Notes: a model not told the origin generated them from the sequence alone. A stretch of DNA of 39,553 nt from Pseudomonadota bacterium (GCA_900299035.1 OMIG01000107.1:1-39553), one strand, 5' to 3'; shown: positions 1-8,063, counted from the first letter of the stretch. A program made the numbers and translations.

Positions 1-2
1 AG

Positions 3-1040
3 TCAGTCACGAAGAGCAGCAATCACCGCTACTCGGTTTCTCGTGGAGTGCGCAGGCTGCGCGAGGCCTTCGCCGACAAGTACCAGTCAAAGTTCGCCGT
101 CTCGCTCGATCCGGAGACGGAGGTGTGCGTGTGCTTGGGCAGCAAGGACGCAACCTTTCATGCCCTGCGCGCAGTCACGCCGCCTGGAACCAGTGTGGTG
201 GTGGCTGCGCCCGCCTACCCAGCGCACCTGTCAGCGGTAGCCCTGGTTGGTGGGGTTGTGGCTGAGTGGCGCGCGGCGCTGGATCCGGCGCTCGCCGCCA
301 AGAGCCTGGCGAAGCTGCTGGATGAAACTGGAGCGCGCACGGTGCTGCTCAACTTTCCCAGCAACCCTTCAGGTATGTCGGTTTCTCGTGAGTGGTGGGT
401 TGAGGTAGCCCGTGTCTGCGCGGCCCGCAGCGTGTGCATCATCAACGACTTCGTGTACGGCGAGATGTGCTTCAGTGGAGAGCCGGCGGTAAGCGCCCTG
501 GCTGTCCGAGAGCAGGGCGGCTGCTGCCTGGAGGTGTACTCTCTGTCTAAGGCGTACAACGTTCCCGGCTGGAGAGTGGGGGCCCTGGTGGGAGACGCGC
601 GGGTAGTTAAGGCGGTTTCTCGCCTCAAGTCCCACGCCGACTACGGGCTCTTCCTGCCGCTTCAGTACGCGGCGGCTTTTGCCCTCTCGTCGAAAGAGGA
701 CCTCGTTCGTCCAACCACCAAGGCGTACGAACGCCGCGTGCGAGTGCTAACCCAGGGTCTCGTGAAGCTAGGGTGGGAGTGCTCGGAGCCCGCAGCAGGG
801 GCCTGCGTATGGGCGCGCTTTCCGAAGGCGCTCAATGCTGCTGCCAAAGGCAACAGCGAGTTCGCCTCGGTGCGAGTGGCAGAGCATATCCTTAACGAGA
901 CAGGCGTGCTGGTTGCTCCAGGGCTCGTGTTCGGCCAGGGGTTCGACGACTTCGTTCGTTTCTCGGCAGTTGTGAGCGAAGAGAGGATGCGTGATGTGGT
1001 CGCGGCGATTGCGGCTCTCAGCCACGCCAATTCTGTGTAG
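3..1040 (+). CDS. Class I/II PLP aminotransferase, AlaC-like (5' partial)
   Basis: The reading frame is open from base 3, and the codons before the first in-frame GTG (48) already encode family sequence (HRYSVSRGVRRLREAF), so the gene starts upstream of the window. The fold-type I aminotransferase pattern is clear: LNFPSNPSG, the acidic NDFVYGEM region, and the PLP-binding lysine in SLSKAYNVPGWRVG (codon 549-551), followed by RLKSHADYG and a C-terminal VRFSAVV. The sequence most resembles AlaC/LL-DAP-aminotransferase-like enzymes, which move an amino group between alanine or a related amino acid and 2-oxoglutarate in the cytoplasm. The exact substrate cannot be read from sequence. The TPR gene begins 14 nt downstream and may be cotranscribed. 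I am confident of the family and less so of the AlaC subfamily. Confidence 0.9.
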   Translation, partial: SVTKSSNHRYSVSRGVRRLREAFADKYQSKFAVSLDPETEVCVCLGSKDATFHALRAVTPPGTSVVVAAPAYPAHLSAVALVGGVVAEWRAALDPALAAKSLAKLLDETGARTVLLNFPSNPSGMSVSREWWVEVARVCAARSVCIINDFVYGEMCFSGEPAVSALAVREQGGCCLEVYSLSKAYNVPGWRVGALVGDARVVKAVSRLKSHADYGLFLPLQYAAAFALSSKEDLVRPTTKAYERRVRVLTQGLVKLGWECSEPAAGACVWARFPKALNAAAKGNSEFASVRVAEHILNETGVLVAPGLVFGQGFDDFVRFSAVVSEERMRDVVAAIAALSHANSV

Positions 1041-1054
1041 GAGAGGCTCGACTC

Positions 1055-2248
1055 ATGAGTCGCGAGATGAGCGTAAGGGCAGGTTTCCTGAGTCTCTTCT
1101 TGTGGGCATTGCTGCCATGCGCGGCAACCAGCGCGAGTGCCGCCGAGCCCCCGTGCTCAGAGGCGGCAACCCTGATCAAGCGCGGCGTTGCAATCGGCGA
1201 TGGCTCTGAGCAGGAGATGGAGTTTTATCGAAAGGCGGAAGAGCTCTGCCCTAAGATGCCAGAGAGCCACTTTAACCTCGGCATCGCGATGCAGCGCCGT
1301 GGCCAGCTAAACGGCGCGGAAGACGAGCTGCGCAAGGCGATCTCTATTAAGGACGAGGACAAGTTTCGAATAGGGCTCGCCTCGGTGCTGCTTCAGAGGG
1401 GCGAGGTTTCGGCCTCAAAGGACCAGTACGAGCGCGTGCTCCAGCGTGAGCCGGCAGACGTTGAGGCGCTGCAGGGCTTGGCCCTGGTGCTTGAGAAGCA
1501 GGGGAAGATTCACGAGGCAGTCGACTCTCTCCAGAAAGCGCAGCGGCATGCGCCCAACAATCCCACGACCGCGTTCAACTTGGCTGTGCTTCAAGAGAAG
1601 CTCAAGCGCGACGACGTAGCGATTGCTGAGTACCGGCGAGTTACGGAGCTACAGCCGAAGCACTTCTTGGCGCACTACTACCTTGGACTTTTGCTGACCA
1701 AGACTGGGTCGATAACAGAGGCGCGGCGAGTTTTGGAGCATGCAGCGGAGCTTAAGCCAGAAGACGTGAAGGTTCAGCTTGCGCTTGCGGAGGTGTACGA
1801 AAGGTCTGGAGACGAGGAGCAGGCAGGCAGCGCCCTGAAGCGTATCGCTGTGCTAGCTCCGACGAGTGCTGTCGCCCAAGCCAACTTCGGGCTGTTTCTG
1901 CTGCACCGTGGAGAGCTTGAGGAATCGGTCTCGCGCCTCACCGTGGCGTCAACGCTCGACCCAAAGAGCTCTCACATCTGGAGCGCCCTAGGGCATGCAC
2001 AGATTGAGGCGGGGCAGCTTGCCGACGCTGAGCAAAGCTTGCGGCAGGCAGTCTCGCTGGACCCGTCCAACCCTAATGCGCACAACAACTTGGGAGTCCT
2101 GCTCGATCGCACCGGGCACCCAGACGAGGCGCGCCAGCAGTTCGCCGAGGCGCTGCAGCTCAACCCGAAGCTCGAGGCTGCGCAGAAGAACTTAGAGGCC
2201 ACCGAGACCTGGTACCCCCTGACAAGTATTTTTAAGAGCTTACGGTAG
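1055..2248 (+). CDS. Secreted/periplasmic TPR-repeat protein
   Basis: A 397-residue protein with an N-terminal signal peptide: a basic start, a hydrophobic run FLSLFLWALLPCAA, and a likely signal peptidase I site after SASA. The Cys within LLPC is a poor lipobox, so a lipoprotein is less likely. The rest is about nine to ten tandem tetratricopeptide repeats from roughly residue 65 to 375, each with the usual small/aromatic pattern (SHFNLGIAMQRRGQL, AFNLAVLQEKL, AHYYLGLLLTKTG, AHNNLGVLLDRTG). TPR arrays are protein-interaction scaffolds, and no enzymatic domain is visible. A good ribosome site (AGGAGAGG, 1040-1047) overlaps the stop of the upstream aminotransferase, so the two are probably cotranscribed. 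The partner protein is unknown. Confidence 0.85.
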   Translation: MSREMSVRAGFLSLFLWALLPCAATSASAAEPPCSEAATLIKRGVAIGDGSEQEMEFYRKAEELCPKMPESHFNLGIAMQRRGQLNGAEDELRKAISIKDEDKFRIGLASVLLQRGEVSASKDQYERVLQREPADVEALQGLALVLEKQGKIHEAVDSLQKAQRHAPNNPTTAFNLAVLQEKLKRDDVAIAEYRRVTELQPKHFLAHYYLGLLLTKTGSITEARRVLEHAAELKPEDVKVQLALAEVYERSGDEEQAGSALKRIAVLAPTSAVAQANFGLFLLHRGELEESVSRLTVASTLDPKSSHIWSALGHAQIEAGQLADAEQSLRQAVSLDPSNPNAHNNLGVLLDRTGHPDEARQQFAEALQLNPKLEAAQKNLEATETWYPLTSIFKSLR

Positions 2249-2607
2249 GCTGCTCCGAGCTGCCGCCGCATCGGGGACGGCGTTACAAAAAAAATAGGCG
2301 TCGCAACGGCCTGCCCTCAATTGGCGGTTACTCAAGTGATCTCGGTGCCTTGAAGATTTTAAGCGGCTTGCACTAACAACTTCGTTTGGCACTTAGTCGG
2401 TAGTGCGCCCCAGGGGTGGTCCATATACTGCGCCGTACCTCTGGGGTCTGGCAGCGCTCATGCGGCAGCCAGCCGCCCCATTAGGCCACGCCCGGAAGAG
2501 AAGGTTTTTGTGGCTTAAGTCGGGGGAAGTGTGGTGAACTTCTCAAGTTCGGCCCGCAGTTCCCTTGCTATCGAGGCTAGTCGTGTGGTGTGGGTTAGGT
2601 GTAGGTC
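2249..2607. other. Intergenic region, hairpin-rich
   Basis: This 359-nt gap contains no convincing ORF. Its first part holds a short A-run near 2286. From 2408 to 2550 it carries four consecutive hairpins, listed separately. No clear promoter or intrinsic terminator with a T-tract was found. Confidence 0.6.
2408..2550. ncRNA. Candidate structured RNA (four tandem hairpins)
   Basis: Four stems follow one another. Stem 1 pairs 2408-2416 with 2438-2446 (9 bp, one G-U). Stem 2 pairs 2448-2452 with 2468-2472, with extra inner pairs. Stem 3 pairs 2481-2489 with 2510-2518 (9 bp, one G-U). Stem 4 pairs 2536-2541 with 2545-2550 (6 bp, 3-nt loop). I do not recognise a known riboswitch, 6S, SRP, tmRNA or RNase P signature. 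It could be the leader of the methyltransferase-fold gene at 2608, a separate small RNA, or chance pairing in GC-rich DNA. The strand is unproven; plus fits the downstream gene. Confidence 0.3.
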
Positions 2608-3759
2608 ATGTCAGCAGTACTCAAGCTCGTTCAACAGCCGAAGTTTAGCGAACAGGTCGAGGTAGGCCTCGATACCCATTCGCGCCACGGGCACTCACTT
2701 CAGACTGCGCTCTCGTACCTGTCGCTCTGGCAGCCGTCGGTCCTTAGTCACGTGATCGAGCGCTTCTCGGCGAAAGGCAACACGGTTCTCGACATGCACT
2801 GCTCGGCGGGCTCTGCCGGAGTAGATGTGCTCTCGCTCGGCAGGCACTTCGTTGGCTGTTCAAACGATCACGGCCTCGTAAAGCTCGCGAGGGCCAGAGT
2901 CAACCCCGCGGACCTCGCAGAGGTAGTGTTGCGGCTCCAGTTCATAAACCTTAAGCGGCCGGTGGATGTGCGCGGATTCCAGGCGCCATGGCCGGTCTTC
3001 TACGATGTCGACACGTACTGTGAGTTGATGAACCTGAAGAGCGCTCTTCGGGGCTCGGCAGATAGGGTTGATGAGTTCCTCTGTTTCCTCGTGGCGGGGA
3101 TTCTTCACGGTCACACCACTGCGCACCTCACGGGCTACTCATCTCCCGAGGCAGCGCTCTCGCCCGAGGCCCAAGCAGCGCTCAATCGCAAGCGTTCAGA
3201 GGTGCCGTCGTACCGCGCAGTGAGCCCGCGCGTGATTAAAAAGGCGGCTTCTGTTCTTCGAGACGGCATCCCATCTGCGCTCCTCGACCGCGCTCTTGAG
3301 CGGTCGGTGTTGCATGCGGAGCCCAACAACTTAGGCGGAGTGAAGACGGGCAGTATAGACCTGGCGCTTCTCTGCCCAGAACAGCCAGGTGGTATCGAGC
3401 ACGGTCTTCGCTCCTGGCTCCGTTCGTGGTGGCTCGGCTTGGAGCTGCCGGGAGAGAGGACTGTTCCCGCCAGCATTGAGGCTTGGCAGGACGGCATGAG
3501 CGAGCAGCTGCTCGAGGCGGCGCGCGTTGTGCGGCGCGGCGGAAGAGCGGTGGTTCGCGCGGCAACAGGCCGACTCGGCACAAAGCCCGTCAACTACCGT
3601 GAACAGGTAACCCAAGTTTTGCAGTCCTGTGTTCCAGCCTACTGGCAGGTCGAAGGAACGATCGTTGAGCGCTACGCGAAGAGTGGCAGCGCAGTCAGGG
3701 GCGCCGCAGGCGCTGCGCGCGATGCAGCGGCTGAGCTTGTAGTTCTTAGGCGCAAGTAG
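2608..3759 (+). CDS. DNA-methyltransferase-fold protein with degenerate catalytic motifs
   Basis: A 383-residue protein that aligns by eye to SAM-dependent DNA methyltransferases of the N4/N6 amino-MTase type. It has an upstream HSLQTALSYLSLWQP block, then an IERFSAKGNTVLDMHCSAG block matching motif I (usually VLDPFCGSGT), then LGRHFVGCSND. A central FLVAGILHGHTTAHLTGY region resembles the ILHG segment of some family members. The SAM-binding F-x-G-x-G is altered to H-C-S-A-G. The position expected for motif IV (S/D-P-P-Y) reads ALLCPEQPGG, so Pro-Tyr is lost. An active DNA methylase is therefore doubtful; it may be a regulatory or DNA-binding relic. The start is ATG 2608 with only a weak upstream purine run. 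Family placement is by pattern recognition. Confidence 0.6.
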   Translation: MSAVLKLVQQPKFSEQVEVGLDTHSRHGHSLQTALSYLSLWQPSVLSHVIERFSAKGNTVLDMHCSAGSAGVDVLSLGRHFVGCSNDHGLVKLARARVNPADLAEVVLRLQFINLKRPVDVRGFQAPWPVFYDVDTYCELMNLKSALRGSADRVDEFLCFLVAGILHGHTTAHLTGYSSPEAALSPEAQAALNRKRSEVPSYRAVSPRVIKKAASVLRDGIPSALLDRALERSVLHAEPNNLGGVKTGSIDLALLCPEQPGGIEHGLRSWLRSWWLGLELPGERTVPASIEAWQDGMSEQLLEAARVVRRGGRAVVRAATGRLGTKPVNYREQVTQVLQSCVPAYWQVEGTIVERYAKSGSAVRGAAGAARDAAAELVVLRRK

Positions 3760-3982
3760 CGCCACGCCTTCTGGGTCCACTTCCAGTACAGCAGTGAGGT
3801 GCCTGTGGGGCGCCTTGAATGCCGTGTCGTAAGGCTTTGAAGCCAGCGGTGAGGGAGGGGATTCAGGAGTTTAGTCAGTGGCTTACCGTGGCCTCTCCTG
3901 CTTGCGAGGGGCGCCGAGCCGCACACGCTAGGGTTCCGCCCAAAAAGTGCCGATACCCCTTTCGGGGCTTGAGGGGCAGGTA

Positions 3983-5404
3983 ATGTTTTCAGCTAAGATT
4001 TCGCGCATCATCTTGTCGGTCGCCTCCGCTGGCGCGGGCAAGTCGGCCATTACGCTCGGCCTGATGGCAGCCCTCCGCAAGCAGGGCTTAAGTGTTTCGT
4101 GCTGCTTGAGCGGTGAGTCCTGGAGGCAGGCGCCGCTCTTTACGCGGCTTAGCGGACGCAGCGCCCGGGTATTAGACCAGGCAATTCTCAATCCTGAACA
4201 CCTGCGTCTCGCGCTCTGCCAAGCTTCTCTTGGCTCAGATGTTGTCATCGTAGAGGGGCACCAGCTTACACAGCAGGAAGGGGAGGGTGCAGCAGGTCAG
4301 AGCAGCGACGCGTACCTGGCGGCTCTGACGGGCACTCCGATCGTCCTGGTGGCCGACTTCAGCCTTGAGCCAACACTGGCTTTTGGGCTGGTGGCAGACA
4401 TGCTCAGCCGTCCAGGGACGCCGCCGATTGCAGGAATCATAGCCAACCGAGTGCCCGATGCCTTCGACGTGGAGCTGCTGCGGAATCGGCTGCGAGACGG
4501 CGGATTGCCGCCGCTGCTCGGAGCGGTGCCAGAAGATCCGCGGTTGTCAGGCTTTCCTTCTGCGGAGCTGCCGCAGCGCGCGGGCAGTGTCTCCTTGCCG
4601 CCGACGTTCCTCTCAGAGGCTGGCGGTTTGATCGATCACTGCGTTGATCTTGAGGCGCTCTTAGGAGTCGCTTCCAAGGCCGAACAGATTCAAGCGGAGG
4701 GAGATGCCCCGCAGACAGCCGGACGTACCTGCCGCTTCGCCGTCAGTGACGACATCTGCTTCAATGTGAGCTACCCCGATAACATCGATCTGCTCAGGCT
4801 CGCTGGCGCGTGGATCGTGCCGTTTTCTCCGGTTGCCGATAGCAAGCTGCCGCAGCAGATTGATGGGATTTACCTGACGAACGCTTTTCTGCACGAGTAC
4901 GGGGCGGACCTGGCGCGCAACGAGCACATGCACCGGGCTATCAGGCAGTTCGTGGACGGCGGTGGTGTGGTGTACTCTGAGGCTGCGGGCTCAGCGTTTC
5001 TCTGCCGTTCCTTCCAGCTTGAGCCAGGTGGCGAGAGGTTCCAAGGTGCAGGCGCCATTCCCGCTGAAGCTGTTGCTGCGCAAGATGGCCAGGCGTACTG
5101 CTTCTCAGCTGACCTAGTAGACGACTCGGTGCTTGGCATGACAGGAGTGTCGGTGCGTGGCCGGAAGCTCGGTGAGTGGTCGCTCGGTGCGGCGCTCGTG
5201 GGAGCCGTGGGCCGCCTACCCACGGCGATGCGCATCCATACCCCATTGGGAGGGGCTTTGCTCGAGGGGTACTCGGCATCGGCGCAGTCGTTCAATACCT
5301 TCGAGCTCCTGCACTTCGGAGCATCGCCGGAGGTAGCGAGGGCCCTCGTCGAGGCGGCCCAGGTGGTGCAGCGGGCACGGAATCGCGCAAGCCGCCGCGA
5401 TTGA
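3983..5404 (+). CDS. CobB/CbiA-fold protein lacking the glutaminase cysteine
   Basis: The protein matches cobyrinate a,c-diamide synthase (CobB/CbiA) over its length. The N-terminal P-loop ATPase carries SVASAGAGKSAIT near residues 10-22. DVVIVEGHQL and PIVLVADFS follow, then a class-I-glutamine-amidotransferase-like half with CFNVSYPDNIDLLRLAGA and VPFSPVADSKLP. The nucleophile motif, normally Y-A-E-C-G-G, reads Y-S-E-A-A-G, so the catalytic Cys is gone. The C-terminal Y-L-H-L-H-F-G equivalent reads F-E-L-L-H-F-G, with one His lost. Glutamine-dependent amidation is thus unlikely unless ammonia comes from elsewhere. I chose ATG 3983 over GTG 3947 because GAGGGG (3971-3976) sits 6 nt upstream and homology starts there. 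No other cobalamin gene or B12 riboswitch is in the window, so a cobalamin role is uncertain. Confidence 0.75.
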   Translation: MFSAKISRIILSVASAGAGKSAITLGLMAALRKQGLSVSCCLSGESWRQAPLFTRLSGRSARVLDQAILNPEHLRLALCQASLGSDVVIVEGHQLTQQEGEGAAGQSSDAYLAALTGTPIVLVADFSLEPTLAFGLVADMLSRPGTPPIAGIIANRVPDAFDVELLRNRLRDGGLPPLLGAVPEDPRLSGFPSAELPQRAGSVSLPPTFLSEAGGLIDHCVDLEALLGVASKAEQIQAEGDAPQTAGRTCRFAVSDDICFNVSYPDNIDLLRLAGAWIVPFSPVADSKLPQQIDGIYLTNAFLHEYGADLARNEHMHRAIRQFVDGGGVVYSEAAGSAFLCRSFQLEPGGERFQGAGAIPAEAVAAQDGQAYCFSADLVDDSVLGMTGVSVRGRKLGEWSLGAALVGAVGRLPTAMRIHTPLGGALLEGYSASAQSFNTFELLHFGASPEVARALVEAAQVVQRARNRASRRD

Positions 5405-5423
5405 GCGAGTGCTGGCGTATCGT

Positions 5424-5451
5424 TTGCCCCGGCACTCAAAGGGTGTACAGT
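5424..5451 (+). promoter_or_regulatory. Candidate sigma70 promoter for hflX
   Basis: TTGCCC (5424-5429) and TACAGT (5446-5451) are separated by 16 nt. The predicted transcript would start near 5458, giving a leader of about 16 nt before ATG 5474 with no visible Shine-Dalgarno. A second -10-like TATAGA at 5451 is too far from the -35. Confidence 0.35.
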
Positions 5452-5473
5452 ATAGAACTCTTCAGTCTTTAGT

Positions 5474-7159
5474 ATGTCGAAAGAAGTATCAGGCAACACC
5501 AAAGGCCTCGCTCCCTCCGAGCTCAAGGCCGTCCACAAGCTCTTCTCGCGGTCGCTCGGCGCGCAAGAAATCGTGTCGCTCGATGTCGCGCGTGAGATGA
5601 CGTTGCTCGCCGAGAGGCTGCGGCGCCGAATCGGAATACTAGTCGATCGCCAGGGACACATCGTCGAAGTGGTGCTCGGAACCAAGGACATCCTGTACCT
5701 GCCTGACCTCGGCCGTTACCGGCTCGGCCGCGGCCGCTTGAGGACGTTGCGGCTGGTCTTTACCGATCTCTCAAAGGAGAGCGACGACGCAACGATTCCG
5801 TACGACATTTACGCCGACTTGGAGCGGCTCCGATTCGACGCGGTGGTGAGCCTGCGTGGCGGGAAGAATCGTGTCTCGATGTCGTACGCCTACCTGGTGC
5901 CGGCTAACCGCAGCGAGGGGGCTGCGGTCATGACCGAGCAGGTGCGCGACATCGGTGCGTTTGAGATGGACTTTCGGGAGTTCATCGACTCCGTCGAGCG
6001 TAGCCTCGCCTCTGAGGTTGCGCAGCTCGACGCGGGCGACAGCGTGGGTGCCGTCGTGGTGGGAGTCTACGATAAAGACGACGACCCGGAGGCCTCGCTC
6101 GCTGAGCTGCGCGAGTTGGCGCGTACTGCTGGAGTAACCATCGTTGACGCGGTTGTGCAGCGCCGCAAGCCAGACCCCAAGACCTTCATTGGCAGCGGAA
6201 AGCTTGAAGAGCTCGTCATCCGCTGCATCAGGCTCGGCGCGGACATGCTGATCTTTGACACGGAGCTCAAGCCGTCGCAGTGGCGCGCCATCACCAACTC
6301 GACCGAGCTTAAGGTGATCGATCGGAGCATGCTGATTCTCGACATCTTTGCGCAGCGTGCAGGCAGCGCCGACGGACGCCTGCAGGTGGAGCTGGCCCAG
6401 CTCAAGTACAACCTTCCCCGCCTGGTGGAGAAGGACGCGGGCCTGTCGCGACTGAGCGGAGGCATCGGTGGCCGGGGTCCGGGAGAAACGAAGCTAGAGA
6501 TCGGCCGTCGCCGCATCCGTGATCGCATCGCAGATATCGAGCGCAGGCTGGAGAAGGTCAAGGAGTCGCGAGACTTCCGCCGGACCAGGCGCCGAGAAAA
6601 CAAGGTGCAGCTCGTCTCTATCGTTGGCTACACCAATGTTGGTAAGTCGACCCTCTTCAACGTGCTCACCAATAGCTCTGTCACGGCGGAGAATAAGCTC
6701 TTCGCCACGCTTGACCCGAGCCAGCGAAAGCTCTACGTGCCGCCGTCTAAGCCCGAAGCCGACGGTGGCGTGGGCAGGATGGCGATTGTGAGCGACACGG
6801 TAGGGTTCATTCGCAAGCTGCCGGTGGAGCTTGAGACCGCTTTCCGCGCAACCCTTGAGGAGCTGTACGAGGCCACGCTTCTTGTGCACGTGGTTGATGC
6901 GTCTGACCGCGACGCGCTCGGCAAGTACCGGGCGGTTCGACGCATCTTGGAGCAGATGAGCCTGGCAGATGCGCCTGAGCTCGTCGTGCTCAACAAAGTC
7001 GACCGTATTTCGGAGGCTGAGGTGCTCTCTCTCAAGGCTGAGCTTCCCGGTGTCGCTGTGTCAGCAGTCAAGAAGATCGGGCTGGGGGAACTGCTCGCGG
7101 AGATCGACGCCCGGCTTCCGCGGGTAACGCCCTATGGCGCCGCGCTGCCGTTGCCCTAG
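5474..7159 (+). CDS. hflX: GTPase HflX
   Basis: A 561-residue HflX-family GTPase. After an N-terminal extension of about 180 residues comes the HflX core: ELARTAGVTIVDAVVQRRKPDPKTFIGSGKLEEL, then DRSMLILDIFAQRA and the Gly-rich LSGGIGGRGPGETKLE linker. A coiled region with ERRLEKVKESRDFRR precedes the G domain: G1 GYTNVGKST at 385-393, G3 DTVGF from 441, G4 NKVD from 507. HflX binds ribosomes, can split 70S particles and helps rescue stalled ribosomes after stress. The N-terminal extension makes it longer than the E. coli protein, a form known in other lineages. The gene is convergent with the metallo-hydrolase at 7188 with only 28 nt between stops. Confidence 0.95.
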   Translation: MSKEVSGNTKGLAPSELKAVHKLFSRSLGAQEIVSLDVAREMTLLAERLRRRIGILVDRQGHIVEVVLGTKDILYLPDLGRYRLGRGRLRTLRLVFTDLSKESDDATIPYDIYADLERLRFDAVVSLRGGKNRVSMSYAYLVPANRSEGAAVMTEQVRDIGAFEMDFREFIDSVERSLASEVAQLDAGDSVGAVVVGVYDKDDDPEASLAELRELARTAGVTIVDAVVQRRKPDPKTFIGSGKLEELVIRCIRLGADMLIFDTELKPSQWRAITNSTELKVIDRSMLILDIFAQRAGSADGRLQVELAQLKYNLPRLVEKDAGLSRLSGGIGGRGPGETKLEIGRRRIRDRIADIERRLEKVKESRDFRRTRRRENKVQLVSIVGYTNVGKSTLFNVLTNSSVTAENKLFATLDPSQRKLYVPPSKPEADGGVGRMAIVSDTVGFIRKLPVELETAFRATLEELYEATLLVHVVDASDRDALGKYRAVRRILEQMSLADAPELVVLNKVDRISEAEVLSLKAELPGVAVSAVKKIGLGELLAEIDARLPRVTPYGAALPLP

Positions 7160-7187
7160 AAAGCGTGATCCTGAGAGAGCCAGCGCA

Positions 7188-7961
7188 TTAGAGCGTCAAC
7201 GTAAGCCCGTCGTACCCTAGTTCGATGCCCTTAGGCAGGGTGGGGTTTACCTCTTCGTAGTCGACGGAGTGCGTCGTGTGAATGATGTAGGCGCGGCCAG
7301 CGCCGATTTTTTGCGCGATTTCTACGGCCTCGTCGATGGTGTTGTGGGTCGGGTGAGGCTCGAACCGGATGCCATCGATAAAGAGGTGCTTCACTCCACG
7401 CAGGACCGCTTCCGCTTCTGTCGGCAATCCTTTGAAGTCGGTTAGGTAGGCGACTTCCCCGAGCCGGAAGCCGGTCACGTTCACGTTGCCGTGAGGCAGC
7501 GAGAATACCTTCAGGAGGGCTTCCCCGATCTGCAGCTCGCCGTGCGGCTCGAACTCGTGCAGGTCCAGCTGGGGCAGCAGCCCGCCGAGGTAGCCGGATT
7601 GAGGCTCGAAGATGTACTTGAAAGAGCGCTTGAGACTCGACAGCGTCTCAGACGTTCCGTAACACAAGATTCGGGAGCGGGAGAGGAAGTTGAAGGAGCG
7701 AAGATCGTCAGTGCCAAGGATGTGGTCGGCATGTCCGTGGGTGTAGAGCACGGCGTCTACACGGGTAACTCTGTGAGCGATGCACTGGTGCCGCAGGTCA
7801 GGGCCCGCATCGACTAGGATTGTGAACCCGGACGGCAGCTCAATCAGTGCCGCAGTCCGGTTGCGGAAATTGCGTGGGTGTTTCGATGTGCAGACAGCGC
7901 ACTGGCAGCCGGCGATCGGAACGCCAGTTGAGGTGCCAGAACCGAGCAGAGTGAAACGCAT
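7188..7961 (-). CDS. PhnP-like MBL-fold metallo-hydrolase
   Basis: A 257-residue beta-lactamase-fold hydrolase of the PhnP type. It starts with the diagnostic GSGTSTGVP loop, followed by a Cys cluster (C19, C21, C24) that in PhnP-like proteins holds a structural metal. The metal-binding H75-G-H77-A-D79-H80 motif is intact, as are SLPHGNVNVTG, LTDFKG and a late HTTHS. Family members are phosphodiesterases acting on cyclic phosphates or nucleotide-like substrates; the substrate here is unknown, and no phn gene cluster is nearby. There is no obvious Shine-Dalgarno, but a good promoter lies just upstream on the same strand. It is convergent with hflX and divergent from the DUF1844 gene. Confidence 0.88.
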   Translation of the reverse strand: MRFTLLGSGTSTGVPIAGCQCAVCTSKHPRNFRNRTAALIELPSGFTILVDAGPDLRHQCIAHRVTRVDAVLYTHGHADHILGTDDLRSFNFLSRSRILCYGTSETLSSLKRSFKYIFEPQSGYLGGLLPQLDLHEFEPHGELQIGEALLKVFSLPHGNVNVTGFRLGEVAYLTDFKGLPTEAEAVLRGVKHLFIDGIRFEPHPTHNTIDEAVEIAQKIGAGRAYIIHTTHSVDYEEVNPTLPKGIELGYDGLTLTL

Positions 7962-7987
7962 AGGGGGCTTTTTTTCGAGTCGTCGGC

Positions 7988-8016
7988 ACTATAGTAGGAG
8001 ACGGTGTGCCTGCCAA
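7988..8016 (-). promoter_or_regulatory. Sigma70-type promoter for the metallo-hydrolase
   Basis: Read on the minus strand, TTGGCA (8016-8011) and TATAGT (7993-7988) are separated by exactly 17 nt. Transcription would begin near 7981, about 20 nt before ATG 7961. Confidence 0.6.
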
Positions 8017-8035
8017 TCCAGGGCAAAACCACCCC

Positions 8036-8063
8036 TTGAAGTCCGGTGCTGCGGTGCTAGGAT
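8036..8063 (+). promoter_or_regulatory. Extended -10 promoter for the DUF1844 gene
   Basis: TTGAAG (8036-8041), a 16-nt spacer, then TGC directly before TAGGAT (8058-8063), a TGn extended -10. The predicted start is near 8070, only one or two bases from ATG 8072, so the mRNA may be leaderless. It is divergent from the promoter at 7988-8016. Confidence 0.5.

Noticed and set aside
48-1040. The first aminotransferase as a complete gene starting at GTG 48.
   Set aside because: The frame is open upstream and encodes conserved family residues, so the gene is cut by the window edge.
2249-2607. 6S RNA, SRP RNA, tmRNA or RNase P RNA.
   Set aside because: None of the conserved sequence signatures of these RNAs could be recognised.
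3760-3982. Cobalamin riboswitch upstream of the CobB-like gene.
   Set aside because: No B12-box consensus was found; only a CCCC-TTTC-GGGG hairpin near 3955 and GC-rich direct repeats are present.
3947-3982. GTG 3947 as the start of the CobB-like gene.
   Set aside because: The extra 12 codons have no homology and the ribosome site fits ATG 3983.
5176-5600. Short plus-strand frames across the junction before hflX.
   Set aside because: They overlap supported genes in other frames and show no recognisable features.
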